A stretch of 64,000 nucleotides of DNA from a bacterium SCSIO 12643 (lineage in GTDB: Bacteria; Bacteroidota; Bacteroidia; Flavobacteriales_G; Salibacteraceae), in NCBI GenBank assembly GCA_024398135.1, contig CP073750.1:2976001-3040000 (forward strand), given 5' to 3'. Of this stretch, positions 43,001-51,337 are shown one piece after another. The position numbers and the translations under genes are program-made. Numbering within the stretch: the first letter of the stretch is position 1; each line of letters starts with the position of its first letter. Under the pieces are notes generated by a model that was not told the origin of the DNA, did not search any database, and worked only from the letters and a program-made list of their open reading frames with translations.

Positions 43001-44644
43001 ATGCGAAAGATATCTAAGGGTTTATTGCTGTTTTTAGGGTTTTTGTTAGGGGTAACTTTAAACAGTAATGCACAAACTGCCATAATAGCAAGCCCTAATC
43101 CCGTACCTTTAAGTATATGTAATGGAGATACTATTTTCTTTGTTGCGGACAATTCTACAGGAACGTTAACTTCATTCCAATGGAATTTTAATGGAGCCGC
43201 TGCCGGACCGCAAACGGTTTTTGGACAGAATGTCACTTTTGTAGCGGGAAATGTTGGTTCTTACACCATGCAATTAGTTGTTAGTGACGGAATAGCTCTG
43301 GATACGTTAGATTTCAATATGGTGGTGAACGCATGTACACCTCCAACTATCAATATTAGTGGTACTCCGACCACCATTTGTGAAGGAACGCAAGTACAGT
43401 TTACAGATGCAACCACGCCAGGATCTCAACCTATTATTTCCAGACTGTGGTCATTCCCAGGTGGAACCCCAGCGACATCTAATGTGACTAATCCATCGGT
43501 GACTTATGCTGCGGCAGGCACCTATAATGTATTTTATGAGGTAACAGATGCGAATGGAACTTATAAAGATACTTTAGTGGCATATATTAATGTGGTAAGT
43601 TGTCCTCCACCTGTAGCAGATTTCATTGCCAATAAGGTGCAGATTTGCCCGGGAGATTGTATTAATTTCTTAGATCAAAGTCAAAATGTGGTTGTGGGAC
43701 AGTCTACATGGAGTTGGTCTTTCCCTGGATCTGATTCTGCGGTTTCGGTTCAACAAAACCCAACTAATATTTGTTATCAAATCCCTGGAAAGTATACAGT
43801 TACACTTTCTGTGACCAATGCTTTTTCTGGCGATACTGAAGAAAAGATTAATTACATTACAGTAGATTCATGTTTGCCTCCGGAGTCTAAATATTCTGCA
43901 GAAAAATTGAAAATTTGCCAGGGAACATGTGTACAATTCTTTAATCAATCATTAAGAGCTGATACCGTGACATGGCATTTCTTTAATGCGGATCCATTGT
44001 ATGAATGGAGTACTGAGGATGATCCTATTGTTTGTTATTCAGATACAGGGAAATTTGATATTCAAATGGTAACCAATAATCAATATGGTCCTCCAAGTAT
44101 TTTATTGCATACTGAGGTTGTTGATGTAGAGGCTTTTCCTGAAGTTCAGGCACCAAATGATGAATCTGTTTTAATTGGGCAGTCTGTTCGCTTACAGGCG
44201 TATGGTACTGCACCTAGATTTAGATGGACTCCTAGTGATGGAACTATAGATTGCGAAACGTGTTCTCGTGTGAATGTATCTCCTTTGGAAAATACAAAAT
44301 ATTACGTCACAAATATTTCTGATAATGGTTGTGAAAGAACAGATTCAGTGAATGTAATTGTGGTGAAGAATTACTACCGAGGTGTACCGGATGCGTTTAC
44401 TCCAAATGCAGATGAAGAGAATGATGTGTTATTGGTATACGGTAATGGAATCACGAAAATGGAATTTTATGTTTATGATCGTCATGGTAGACTTGTATTT
44501 GAGTCGAGAGATCAAAACGTTGGCTGGGATGGTACATACAAAGGCGAGCCTTTGCAAGCTGGTGTATATGCATACTTCGTAAAACTGACTTATGAAAGTG
44601 GGTTCCAGGAAATTTTAAAAGGTGATGTAACGTTGGTTAGATAG
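43001..44644 (+). CDS. PKD-repeat adhesin with CHU_C (T9SS type B) sorting domain
   Basis: 547-aa secreted surface protein. Signal peptide MRKISKGLLLFLGFLLGVTLNSNA from the ATG at 43001; a TTG at 42926 directly after the previous stop would add 25 unlikely residues. Four PKD-like repeats of ~90 residues each begin with a Cys (SICNGD, TICEGT, QICPGD, KICQGT), and the first three close with another Cys before Pro (ACTPP, SCPPP, SCLPP). A final Ig-like segment leads to the CHU_C domain (VPDAFTPN, MEFYVYDRHGRLVFE, GWDGTYKGEPLQAGVYAY). It is exported by T9SS and probably anchored with the PorP/SprF partner 5 nt downstream. Confidence 0.9.
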   Translation: MRKISKGLLLFLGFLLGVTLNSNAQTAIIASPNPVPLSICNGDTIFFVADNSTGTLTSFQWNFNGAAAGPQTVFGQNVTFVAGNVGSYTMQLVVSDGIALDTLDFNMVVNACTPPTINISGTPTTICEGTQVQFTDATTPGSQPIISRLWSFPGGTPATSNVTNPSVTYAAAGTYNVFYEVTDANGTYKDTLVAYINVVSCPPPVADFIANKVQICPGDCINFLDQSQNVVVGQSTWSWSFPGSDSAVSVQQNPTNICYQIPGKYTVTLSVTNAFSGDTEEKINYITVDSCLPPESKYSAEKLKICQGTCVQFFNQSLRADTVTWHFFNADPLYEWSTEDDPIVCYSDTGKFDIQMVTNNQYGPPSILLHTEVVDVEAFPEVQAPNDESVLIGQSVRLQAYGTAPRFRWTPSDGTIDCETCSRVNVSPLENTKYYVTNISDNGCERTDSVNVIVVKNYYRGVPDAFTPNADEENDVLLVYGNGITKMEFYVYDRHGRLVFESRDQNVGWDGTYKGEPLQAGVYAYFVKLTYESGFQEILKGDVTLVR

Positions 44645-44649
44645 GGTCT

Positions 44650-45693
44650 ATGAATAAATTAATATCGTTTTTAGCAATAATTATTTTTTCTGGGGTAGCA
44701 CTGGGTCAATCTACGGAGCCTATAATGACTCAGTTCTACAATACACCGTTACAGGTTAATCCTGCCAATGCAGGATTGTTTGCCGGAAGAGCCAGAATCA
44801 TATCAAATTTTAAGCGTCAATGGGAATCCATTGGACAACCTTTTCAGACTATTGCAGCCTCTGGTGATTTTCAATTGGCAAGAGATGTGACCGGTGGTGA
44901 TTTCTTTGGAATGGGAATTGACATCAATCAGGATAAAGCGGGTATTTCTGAGTTGTCTAATCTTTCTGCAAACGTTTCTTTGAGTTTTACCAAAGCAATG
45001 GATGGCAGAAAAAGTCACTTTGCGTCTGTTGGATTTCAAGGTGGATATGGACAAAGAAGTATTTCTACATCAAATATTAACTGGGGAAGTCAATGGACAA
45101 ATACAGGATTTGATCCAACAATTAAAACTCCGGATCAGGCACTGGATGAGTCTTCAAGTTATTTTGATTTGGCAGCAGGTGTGAATTATTTTTACTCAAG
45201 ACCAGATGATGCTGTAAAAATGTATTTAGGTGTTGCGGCTTATCACTTAACACAACCAAAAATTTCATTTTTAGGAAATGATGATGAGGTAATAGAGCGA
45301 AAGTTCAACGTGAGTGGTGGGTTACGTTACCAATTTGGACGATCTGAGAACTTCTCCGTTTATCCTAATTTCTTATATGCTTGGCAAGGTCCGGTAAATG
45401 TGTTGATCTATGGTTCTGATTTGGAATATAGAATTAGTGATGGATCAAGATCTACGGGAACACGTAAGTATACCAGTTTTGCGGTTGGGGTATATCATAA
45501 ATGGAAGCAAACTATTGCTCCAGTGGTTAAGCTTCATAAAGCCGGATTCTCATTGTATGTAACGTATGAGTTTGAAATTGGAAATATTACTCGTGTAACC
45601 AATGGTCAGGGTGGAATGGAAGTGGCTTTGAAATATCGTGTAGATTTTAGAAGTGGAAAGAATAAGAAGAACATTAATAACGCCTTCTTATAA
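44650..45693 (+). CDS. PorP/SprF family outer-membrane protein
   Basis: 347-aa outer-membrane beta-barrel of the PorP/SprF family: signal MNKLISFLAIIIFSGVALGQ, then the family hallmark QFYNTPLQVNPANAGLF. Alternating beta strands follow to the C-terminus. Family members partner with CHU_C-type T9SS cargo for surface attachment. The adhesin gene ends 5 nt before this start, so the pair forms a cargo/anchor module. Confidence 0.92.
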   Translation: MNKLISFLAIIIFSGVALGQSTEPIMTQFYNTPLQVNPANAGLFAGRARIISNFKRQWESIGQPFQTIAASGDFQLARDVTGGDFFGMGIDINQDKAGISELSNLSANVSLSFTKAMDGRKSHFASVGFQGGYGQRSISTSNINWGSQWTNTGFDPTIKTPDQALDESSSYFDLAAGVNYFYSRPDDAVKMYLGVAAYHLTQPKISFLGNDDEVIERKFNVSGGLRYQFGRSENFSVYPNFLYAWQGPVNVLIYGSDLEYRISDGSRSTGTRKYTSFAVGVYHKWKQTIAPVVKLHKAGFSLYVTYEFEIGNITRVTNGQGGMEVALKYRVDFRSGKNKKNINNAFL

Positions 45694-45719
45694 ATATATT
45701 TAGAAAAGTATTTTTTTTA

Positions 45720-45749
45720 CCTCGTCAAATTTTTTGGCGGGGTTTTTTT
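45720..45749 (+). terminator. Terminator of the adhesin-PorP unit
   Basis: CCTCGTCAA pairs with TTGGCGGGG (two G-U) across a T-rich loop, followed by seven Ts. Confidence 0.75.
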
Positions 45750-45764
45750 ATGCTTTGAAAATAC

Positions 45765-45796
45765 CCCAATAGAGACTGTTTTACAGTTCTATTGGG
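45765..45796 (-). terminator. Possible lysA terminator
   Basis: CCCAATAGA-G-ACTG pairs with CAGT-TCTATTGGG (13 bp with one bulged G, loop TTTTA), just after the lysA stop. The T tail on the minus strand is short, so termination is less sure. Confidence 0.5.
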
Positions 45797-45804
45797 AGTA
45801 AATA

Positions 45805-47031
45805 TTATAAGTCTATATCGACAACGTTTTTAAAAAGGTCATCTAACGTTTCTCGTTTACGGATCAATTGTGCCTTGCCCTTATGAATAAGGACTTCGGC
45901 CGGTCTGTATCTCGAATTGTAGTTTGAAGCCATACTATAGCAATAAGCCCCAGCATTTTTAAACCCTAAAATATCACCTTCTTTAATCTCATTAATTCGT
46001 CTATTATATCCGAATGTGTCTGATTCACATATATAACCAACAACCGTGTAAATTCTAGGTTTCCCATTTGGATTTGAAACGTTGTAAATCTCATGATGTG
46101 CATTATAAAACATCGGACGAATCAAGTGATTAAAACCAGAGTCAACAGACGCAAAAATGGTGCTTGTCGTTTGTTTAATCAAATTGGTCTTTACGAAGAA
46201 ATAACCCGATTCACTTACCATAAATTTTCCTGGTTCAAACATCAATGTAAGAGGTTTGCCATAGTTCTTTTCAAAAGCGTTAAAGCGTTCGCTCATGACT
46301 TGTCCAAACTCCGCTATATCCGTTTCATGATCATCCTCTTTATAGCGGATTTTAAACCCTGATCCAAAGTCAATGTATTTCAGATGATCGAATTTTTCTG
46401 CAACGTCAAATAAAATATCAGCGGCCTGTAGGAAGACATCTACATCTAAAATATCTGATCCTGTGTGCATATGGACACCTTCCACATTTATGTTTAGCGT
46501 ATCTACAATTCTTTGTACTAAAGGGATTTGATGAATGGATATCCCAAACTTAGAATCAATATGTCCTACGGAGATATTGGCATTTCCGCCCGCCATCACA
46601 TGAGGATTAAAGCGAATACAAATAGGAACATTAGGATGCTCGTGTCCAATATATTCCAGAGTATGAATATTATCTACATTGATTTTTGCCCCAAGTTCAA
46701 TGGCTTTTTCCAGTTCTTTATGAGACACTCCACTTGGTGTAAATACGATATTTTTTGGTTTGAATCCCGCAGCTAATCCAAGCTGGAGTTCTTGAATAGA
46801 TACCGTATCAAGATTAGAACCTAACTTTTTGAATAACTTGAGAATGTTTGGATTAGATAAAGCCTTTACCGCATAGTTGATGGTTAAGGATTTAACCGAA
46901 AAACTATCTTTAAAAAAATTGAACTTGTTTATGATCGTATCTGCATCATAAACATATAATGGAGTACCATACTCTTCGCAAAGAGATTCTACCGAAACGC
47001 CTTGGATTTCGGTCGCATTTTTTTGTAACAT
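45805..47031 (-). CDS. lysA: Diaminopimelate decarboxylase
   Basis: PLP enzyme that makes L-lysine from meso-diaminopimelate. The PLP lysine is in NYAVKALSNPNIL. Other signatures: GSNLDTVSIQELQLGLAAGF, VEGVHMHTGSDI, FEPGKFMVSESG, GYICESDTFG (Cys of the partner subunit) and the C-terminal AGAYCYSMASNYNSRYRPAEVL. The length of 408 aa is normal. Ornithine/arginine decarboxylases lack the CESDTFG motif. Confidence 0.95.
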   Translation of the reverse strand: MLQKNATEIQGVSVESLCEEYGTPLYVYDADTIINKFNFFKDSFSVKSLTINYAVKALSNPNILKLFKKLGSNLDTVSIQELQLGLAAGFKPKNIVFTPSGVSHKELEKAIELGAKINVDNIHTLEYIGHEHPNVPICIRFNPHVMAGGNANISVGHIDSKFGISIHQIPLVQRIVDTLNINVEGVHMHTGSDILDVDVFLQAADILFDVAEKFDHLKYIDFGSGFKIRYKEDDHETDIAEFGQVMSERFNAFEKNYGKPLTLMFEPGKFMVSESGYFFVKTNLIKQTTSTIFASVDSGFNHLIRPMFYNAHHEIYNVSNPNGKPRIYTVVGYICESDTFGYNRRINEIKEGDILGFKNAGAYCYSMASNYNSRYRPAEVLIHKGKAQLIRKRETLDDLFKNVVDIDL

Positions 47032-47099
47032 AATCCTATTAATCTAAAAGTTGATAATGATAGGATCAGTAGAGGCTGAATCCAAATAAGCGTATTCGT

Positions 47100-47618
47100 C
47101 TAGATCTTGCCCATTTGTTGTTTAATCATCTTAATTTGGTCTGTAAGCATCTTTTTGGTATCATCTTTCTTAGCTTGTGCTAACCAATTAAGAGCTTCCC
47201 GTTTTCGTCTTTTTGCTCCGGCAATAGCAGCTAGGTTAAGCTTGGCCATAGCCTTATCATGATCCATATATAATCCTGTGTTAAGTGCCTTTTTGAAAAA
47301 TCCTTCTGATTTACTCATTTGGTTTCGTTGAATAAGAATCATGCCTCTCATCAAGTAGTAATAAGCTTCTTGTCCACTTACCATTAATTCTGGTTTTTTA
47401 ATCAGGTCAAGTCTTTTTTCCGCTTTATCGAAGTTTCCTCTTCTTACAGCTAAAAACACCATAAGCATTACTTCGTTAAACCAGATGGTAATAATGGAAA
47501 GAATCATCAGAAGTAATACGAATATTCCATTACCTATTTCTCCATCCCAAAACTGATAAATGGATAAACCAAGTAATGCTACTGATAAAATAATTCTTGT
47601 TATATACGAAAACCACAT
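47100..47618 (-). CDS. TPR-like membrane protein
   Basis: 172-aa protein with two N-terminal membrane segments (ITRIILSVALLGLSIYQFW and GIFVLLLMILSIITIWFNEVML) and a cytosolic TPR-like region (NFDKAEKRLDLIKKP, GQEAYYYLMRGMILIQRNQMSKSEGFFKKALN). This type is conserved in Bacteroidota; function unknown. It is 68 nt upstream of lysA on the same strand. Confidence 0.75.
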   Translation of the reverse strand: MWFSYITRIILSVALLGLSIYQFWDGEIGNGIFVLLLMILSIITIWFNEVMLMVFLAVRRGNFDKAEKRLDLIKKPELMVSGQEAYYYLMRGMILIQRNQMSKSEGFFKKALNTGLYMDHDKAMAKLNLAAIAGAKRRKREALNWLAQAKKDDTKKMLTDQIKMIKQQMGKI

Positions 47619-47645
47619 AATCTAACGACTCATTTTTACGGACGC

Positions 47646-47653
47646 CAAAATTA
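47646..47653 (-). promoter_or_regulatory. -7 box of the TPR-like gene
   Basis: TAATTTTG on the minus strand, 27 nt before the ATG, back to back with the plus-strand box at 47722-47729. Confidence 0.5.
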
Positions 47654-47721
47654 TAATTCTGTTGAAACTGTAAACTATGTTAATCTCTTTTTATTTTTAT
47701 GAATAGCAGAGCTTTGATAAT

Positions 47722-47729
47722 TATATTTG
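47722..47729 (+). promoter_or_regulatory. -7 box of the carboxypeptidase-regulatory protein gene
   Basis: TATATTTG with 6 nt to the ATG at 47736. Its own TTG (47727) is in frame and imitates a start codon. Confidence 0.6.
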
Positions 47730-47735
47730 GCCAAT

Positions 47736-48464
47736 ATGAGGTTAGGAGTTCTCGGTCTACTATTGATATTATTCCATTTTACGCAAGCTCAGGAAAGCAA
47801 AGTGGTTGTAAAAGGGCAGGTGTATGGTGTAAATCAGACTACTGATCTTTTAACACTTTTTGTAGTTAGCCAGGAATATCAAACAGGAAATTTCGGTAAT
47901 CCGGATGGAACTTACGAGATTAAAATAAATCGAAACGATACGATATTAATTGGATCGATAGGGTATTTTACTTCTAAGGTTTGTGTGAAGGATAGTACGC
48001 TAAAGGACACTATTTATGTGGATGTGCAGTTAAAACAGTTACAGTATTATTTGCAAGAGGTAACCGTTTTGGCCCCAAGAGAGATGCGCAGGATATATGA
48101 GGATATTGAAAAACTAGGTTACGATCCTAAAGATGATCGTTTAAGTGGTTTTGTGGACCCTTTATCTAGCCCGATTACCGCGTTGTACGAAATGTATAGT
48201 CGTCATGCGCGTCAGGAACGATTAGCTAAAAAGTTGATTAATGATGCCAAACGAAGAGACCTCTTAAAAGAGTTGTTGGCTAAATATGTGGATTATAACA
48301 TTATTGATTTAGATGATGATCAGTTTGATGATTTCATCGAATATTTAGATGTAACGGATGAGTTTTTAAAGAGTTCTTCACAATATGATTTTATCATCTT
48401 CGTAAAAAAGAAGTACCAATATTATATGCGTCAGCATAAATACGATGGTTGGGAATCCTACTAG
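47736..48464 (+). CDS. Exported CarboxypepD_reg-like domain protein
   Basis: 242-aa exported protein: signal MRLGVLGLLLILFHFTQAQ from the ATG at 47736, then a CarboxypepD_reg-like beta-sandwich (VVVKGQVYGVNQTTDLLTLFVVSQEYQTGNFGNPDGTYEI, residues ~20-115) and a charged helical C-terminal half (SRHARQERLAKKLINDAKRRDLLKELLAKYVDYNI). There is no TonB-plug or barrel, unlike SusC proteins. Conserved in Bacteroidota; function unknown. Confidence 0.8.
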   Translation: MRLGVLGLLLILFHFTQAQESKVVVKGQVYGVNQTTDLLTLFVVSQEYQTGNFGNPDGTYEIKINRNDTILIGSIGYFTSKVCVKDSTLKDTIYVDVQLKQLQYYLQEVTVLAPREMRRIYEDIEKLGYDPKDDRLSGFVDPLSSPITALYEMYSRHARQERLAKKLINDAKRRDLLKELLAKYVDYNIIDLDDDQFDDFIEYLDVTDEFLKSSSQYDFIIFVKKKYQYYMRQHKYDGWESY

Positions 48465-48465
48465 G

Positions 48466-49566
48466 TTACTCTACAACGAAAGAGTTTTTGTAAATCTTAA
48501 AGTAAATGAAATTTAAGATAGGAATGCTTAAGAAGTAAATCAACCCGATATTAAATGAAGTAAATAACCCTACAATTATTGCTTGAAGAAGATAAACGAT
48601 AAACGATAGGAAAATACCAAATACCAAATCCAAAGAAGATTCAAAAGCCGGATCTGCAGCCAGTTTTGTCGTAAGTGTTCTAACCAACTTAAATGCAAGG
48701 AAATTATTGATATACATGAACAATCCGAAAGGGAAAAACAAGACTTTAACCCATTTAGGTGTATCTGAAACCTGACGAGGTGGAAGTTCGGTTTCATTAA
48801 CGATGGCGTCTAATAATTTTTGATTGCTATCAAAACTAGCTTCTAAATCATGTGTGCCACTGGCATTACTAACCCATTCTTTAGATACCTGATGATATTT
48901 TAGACCTCTTGGCATATCAATTGTCAGCGGGCGCATTCTTTTATCCAGCTCAGCCAATAATTCAATATATCCTTTATTGTTATTTTCCAAATATGATTTG
49001 TAAAAAGGTTTTACCCTAAATGGTTCTCCATATTTGACAAACAAATCTGATCTGAACCTTCTATGTGCGCTATAATTAATTCCTATGGGAACAATCTTAA
49101 GATCGGTATCCGGATTTTTATCTAATACACTAAATGCAATTCTGGCAATTCCTTTCTGAACTGGACGGATAGCTCTTCTGAGGTTATGATTTCCTTCTGG
49201 AAATATCGTTAACGGATGTTCGCCTTCAATAATTACATCGACACATTTATCAATAATCTTTTTGTTTCTTTTTACCGTATGCATGCCATCACGCTCTCTG
49301 TAAATAGGCATCATATAGATAAAGCCGAAGAATTTGGCTCCAATTTTAGACTGAAATACTTTGGCTTGAGTCAAAAAATAAGAGAAGCGATTTTGGGTCA
49401 TCACTACAGCAAGAGCATCCATAAATGCGTTTTGATGCGTAGGGGCAAAGATGATAGAACCCGACTCTTCAAATTTCGGATGTTTAACGCTTTTAAAGTT
49501 TCTATAAAAAAATGAAAGACCGAGTCTCACATAGATTCTCAAAATAATATAAAAGGCTTTCTGCAT
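48466..49566 (-). CDS. PlsC-like glycerolipid acyltransferase
   Basis: 366-aa membrane-bound acyltransferase. Motif I reads THQNAFMDAL, with His and Asp five residues apart instead of the usual four. Motif III is FPEGNHN; PIGINY matches motif IV. The C-terminal ~90 residues contain two to three hydrophobic segments. Probable role: acylating lysophosphatidate or an ornithine/aminolipid; not decided. Start at the ATG 49566; an in-frame TTG at 49578 belongs to the -7 box at 49583-49576. Confidence 0.85.
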   Translation of the reverse strand: MQKAFYIILRIYVRLGLSFFYRNFKSVKHPKFEESGSIIFAPTHQNAFMDALAVVMTQNRFSYFLTQAKVFQSKIGAKFFGFIYMMPIYRERDGMHTVKRNKKIIDKCVDVIIEGEHPLTIFPEGNHNLRRAIRPVQKGIARIAFSVLDKNPDTDLKIVPIGINYSAHRRFRSDLFVKYGEPFRVKPFYKSYLENNNKGYIELLAELDKRMRPLTIDMPRGLKYHQVSKEWVSNASGTHDLEASFDSNQKLLDAIVNETELPPRQVSDTPKWVKVLFFPFGLFMYINNFLAFKLVRTLTTKLAADPAFESSLDLVFGIFLSFIVYLLQAIIVGLFTSFNIGLIYFLSIPILNFIYFKIYKNSFVVE

Positions 49567-49575
49567 AATTGGCGG

Positions 49576-49583
49576 CAAATTTA
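49576..49583 (-). promoter_or_regulatory. -7 box of the PlsC-like gene
   Basis: TAAATTTG on the minus strand, 9 nt before the ATG at 49566. It lies in the gap after the upstream symporter gene. Confidence 0.5.
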
Positions 49584-49590
49584 GGTAGAT

Positions 49591-50487
49591 TTAGTGGTTA
49601 AATCGGTTAAAGAAATAAGAAATTGTACTTCCGGATAAAATATGCCAAATCCCCCACCAGGCAGCTAATAGAGCCATGCCTCCGTTACCATTAAAGATGG
49701 AAAAAATTAAAACTAAAGACAATCCTGAATTTTGAATTCCCGTCTCAATAGTAATGGTTCGGGTATCTTTATTTGGCACTCCGGCTATTTTCCCAGAGGA
49801 ATAGCCTACGAGGAATGATAGACCATTATGAATAAAAACCAACACCAGAATATGTTGGTAATATGCGGTAAAAACATCTACGTTTTTAGAAAAAGCTACA
49901 ACCATAAAAACAATTAGAATCAGGAAAGATACCTGTCTGACCGGCTTTGAAATTTTTTGTGTTAAATCTGGCCATCTCGCTGCAAAAAATAATCCGGCAG
50001 CTAATGGCAGAATAAGAATCGAAACAACTGTTTTAACCATTGACCAGAATTCTACGGTAATTACTTTACCTGGACCATCTCCTAAATACAAACCACTGTA
50101 AAATTCAAAATTTAGTGGGGTCATAAAAACAGAAGCTACAGTAGCGATTGCAGTTAAACTCACAGATAGCGCCACGTTACCTTTAGATTGTTGCGAAAAG
50201 AAGTTAGATACATTACCTCCGGGTGACGCTGCAACCAGAATCATACCCATGGCAAGTTCAGGAAGTGGTTTGACTACTAAAATAAGTAGATACGTGAATA
50301 AAGGGAGAAGTACAAATTGACTGGTTGCACCCACCAGAACAGATTTAGGATTTCGTGTAATCTCTACAAATTCATTTCGGTTAATACCTAAAGCTACGCC
50401 AAACATGATAAATGAAATGGCCAGATTTAGGATCATTAAACTGTCCTGACTGAAATCAATATGTAGGTCCGAAAATTCCTTACTCAT
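49591..50487 (-). CDS. Bile-acid:sodium symporter family (BASS) transporter
   Basis: 298-aa inner-membrane protein with nine to ten hydrophobic segments. The family signature MGMILVAASPGGNVSNFFSQQSKGNVALSVSLTAIATVASVF lies near residues 78-120. Later segments include ETGIQNSGLSLVLIF, the second Na+ site region. Bacterial members import organic acids such as pyruvate, pantoate or bile acids; the substrate is not determined. It is upstream of the PlsC-like gene by a 24-nt gap. Confidence 0.9.
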   Translation of the reverse strand: MSKEFSDLHIDFSQDSLMILNLAISFIMFGVALGINRNEFVEITRNPKSVLVGATSQFVLLPLFTYLLILVVKPLPELAMGMILVAASPGGNVSNFFSQQSKGNVALSVSLTAIATVASVFMTPLNFEFYSGLYLGDGPGKVITVEFWSMVKTVVSILILPLAAGLFFAARWPDLTQKISKPVRQVSFLILIVFMVVAFSKNVDVFTAYYQHILVLVFIHNGLSFLVGYSSGKIAGVPNKDTRTITIETGIQNSGLSLVLIFSIFNGNGGMALLAAWWGIWHILSGSTISYFFNRFNH

Positions 50488-50567
50488 TAATTAAAATGTT
50501 TGTGTGCATAGATAATAAAAGTAATTGTGATTAATGGGTGTAAGTTGATACTTATGGGGATAAAAAA

Positions 50568-50596
50568 AATCCTGAACTGTTAGCCAATTCAGGATT
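50568..50596 (-). terminator. Ferredoxin gene terminator
   Basis: AATCCTGAA pairs with TTCAGGATT (9 bp, 11-nt loop), followed on the minus strand by eight Ts. Confidence 0.8.
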
Positions 50597-50617
50597 CTAA
50601 GATTTTTTGCAAAAGGA

Positions 50618-50962
50618 TTATTTATGCATACAACCTTTTTTATTCAATAACAATTCGTTTGATTCCGGATTCATTTCATCCACATGAATAGCATCTACCG
50701 GACAAACTGTAGCACATTGAGGCTCATCATGGAAACCTTTACACTCGGTACATTTATCGGCAACGATGTAAAAGAACTCATCGCTTTCAGCTTCTCTCTT
50801 TTTATCTGCGTCTACTTCTCTTCCGTCCCATAAATTTACAGTACCGGTAAGATCCGTACCGTCAGCATAAGACCATTCTTCGTCTGGTTCGTAAATAGCG
50901 TGATTTGGGCATTCTGAGACACAAGCGTCACAGTTGATACAGTCATCATTTATTACTAGCAT
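50618..50962 (-). CDS. Dicluster 4Fe-4S ferredoxin (Alvin/YfhL type)
   Basis: 114-aa electron carrier with two cluster motifs: CINCDACVSECP (CX2CX2CX3C) at residues 8-18 and CTECKGFHDEPQCATVCP (CX2CX8CX3C). The insertion between clusters and the CX8C spacing are typical of the Alvin/YfhL group. Its gene is divergent from korAB, so it is a plausible electron acceptor of the 2-oxoacid:ferredoxin oxidoreductase. This is context-based inference. Confidence 0.93.
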   Translation of the reverse strand: MLVINDDCINCDACVSECPNHAIYEPDEEWSYADGTDLTGTVNLWDGREVDADKKREAESDEFFYIVADKCTECKGFHDEPQCATVCPVDAIHVDEMNPESNELLLNKKGCMHK

Positions 50963-51337
50963 AAAGTATAAATTTTATTCCCTGCGGGATGTTTTTTCTT
51001 AATTCTCTCACATGCAAATTTAATGACATAAATGAAATGATCAGAGAAATTCAGAATTTGTATTCAATCTAAATGCAAATTAAGGAGAAATTAGGGGTGT
51101 TAATTTAGGTCTAAAATGAGTGTTAGAAGCGCTAAGATACCGTGACGATTTACAGAATTTTTCTGAGAAAAAAAATGAAAGAAATTTTTATAGTGTATTA
51201 AATTAAAATATGACCAATATTTGACTCTATATTGACGAAGAGAACTAATATTGTGTCGCAGTGTTTGAAATGTCAAAGATTTATTGAAAACACAGTGAAA
51301 ATGCATTCTTATTCAAGTGCAATTCAAGACAGAATTA
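50963..51337. other. Divergent intergenic region between ferredoxin and korA
   Basis: 375 bp without a gene. Contains the ferredoxin -7 box (51015-51022) and a weak plus-strand candidate (TTG 51221-51223, 22 nt, TAATATTG 51246-51253) for korA. The rest is AT-rich, with no RNA gene visible. Confidence 0.6.
51015..51022 (-). promoter_or_regulatory. -7 box of the ferredoxin gene
   Basis: TAAATTTG on the minus strand, 52 nt before the ATG. -33 position has CTG. Confidence 0.5.
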
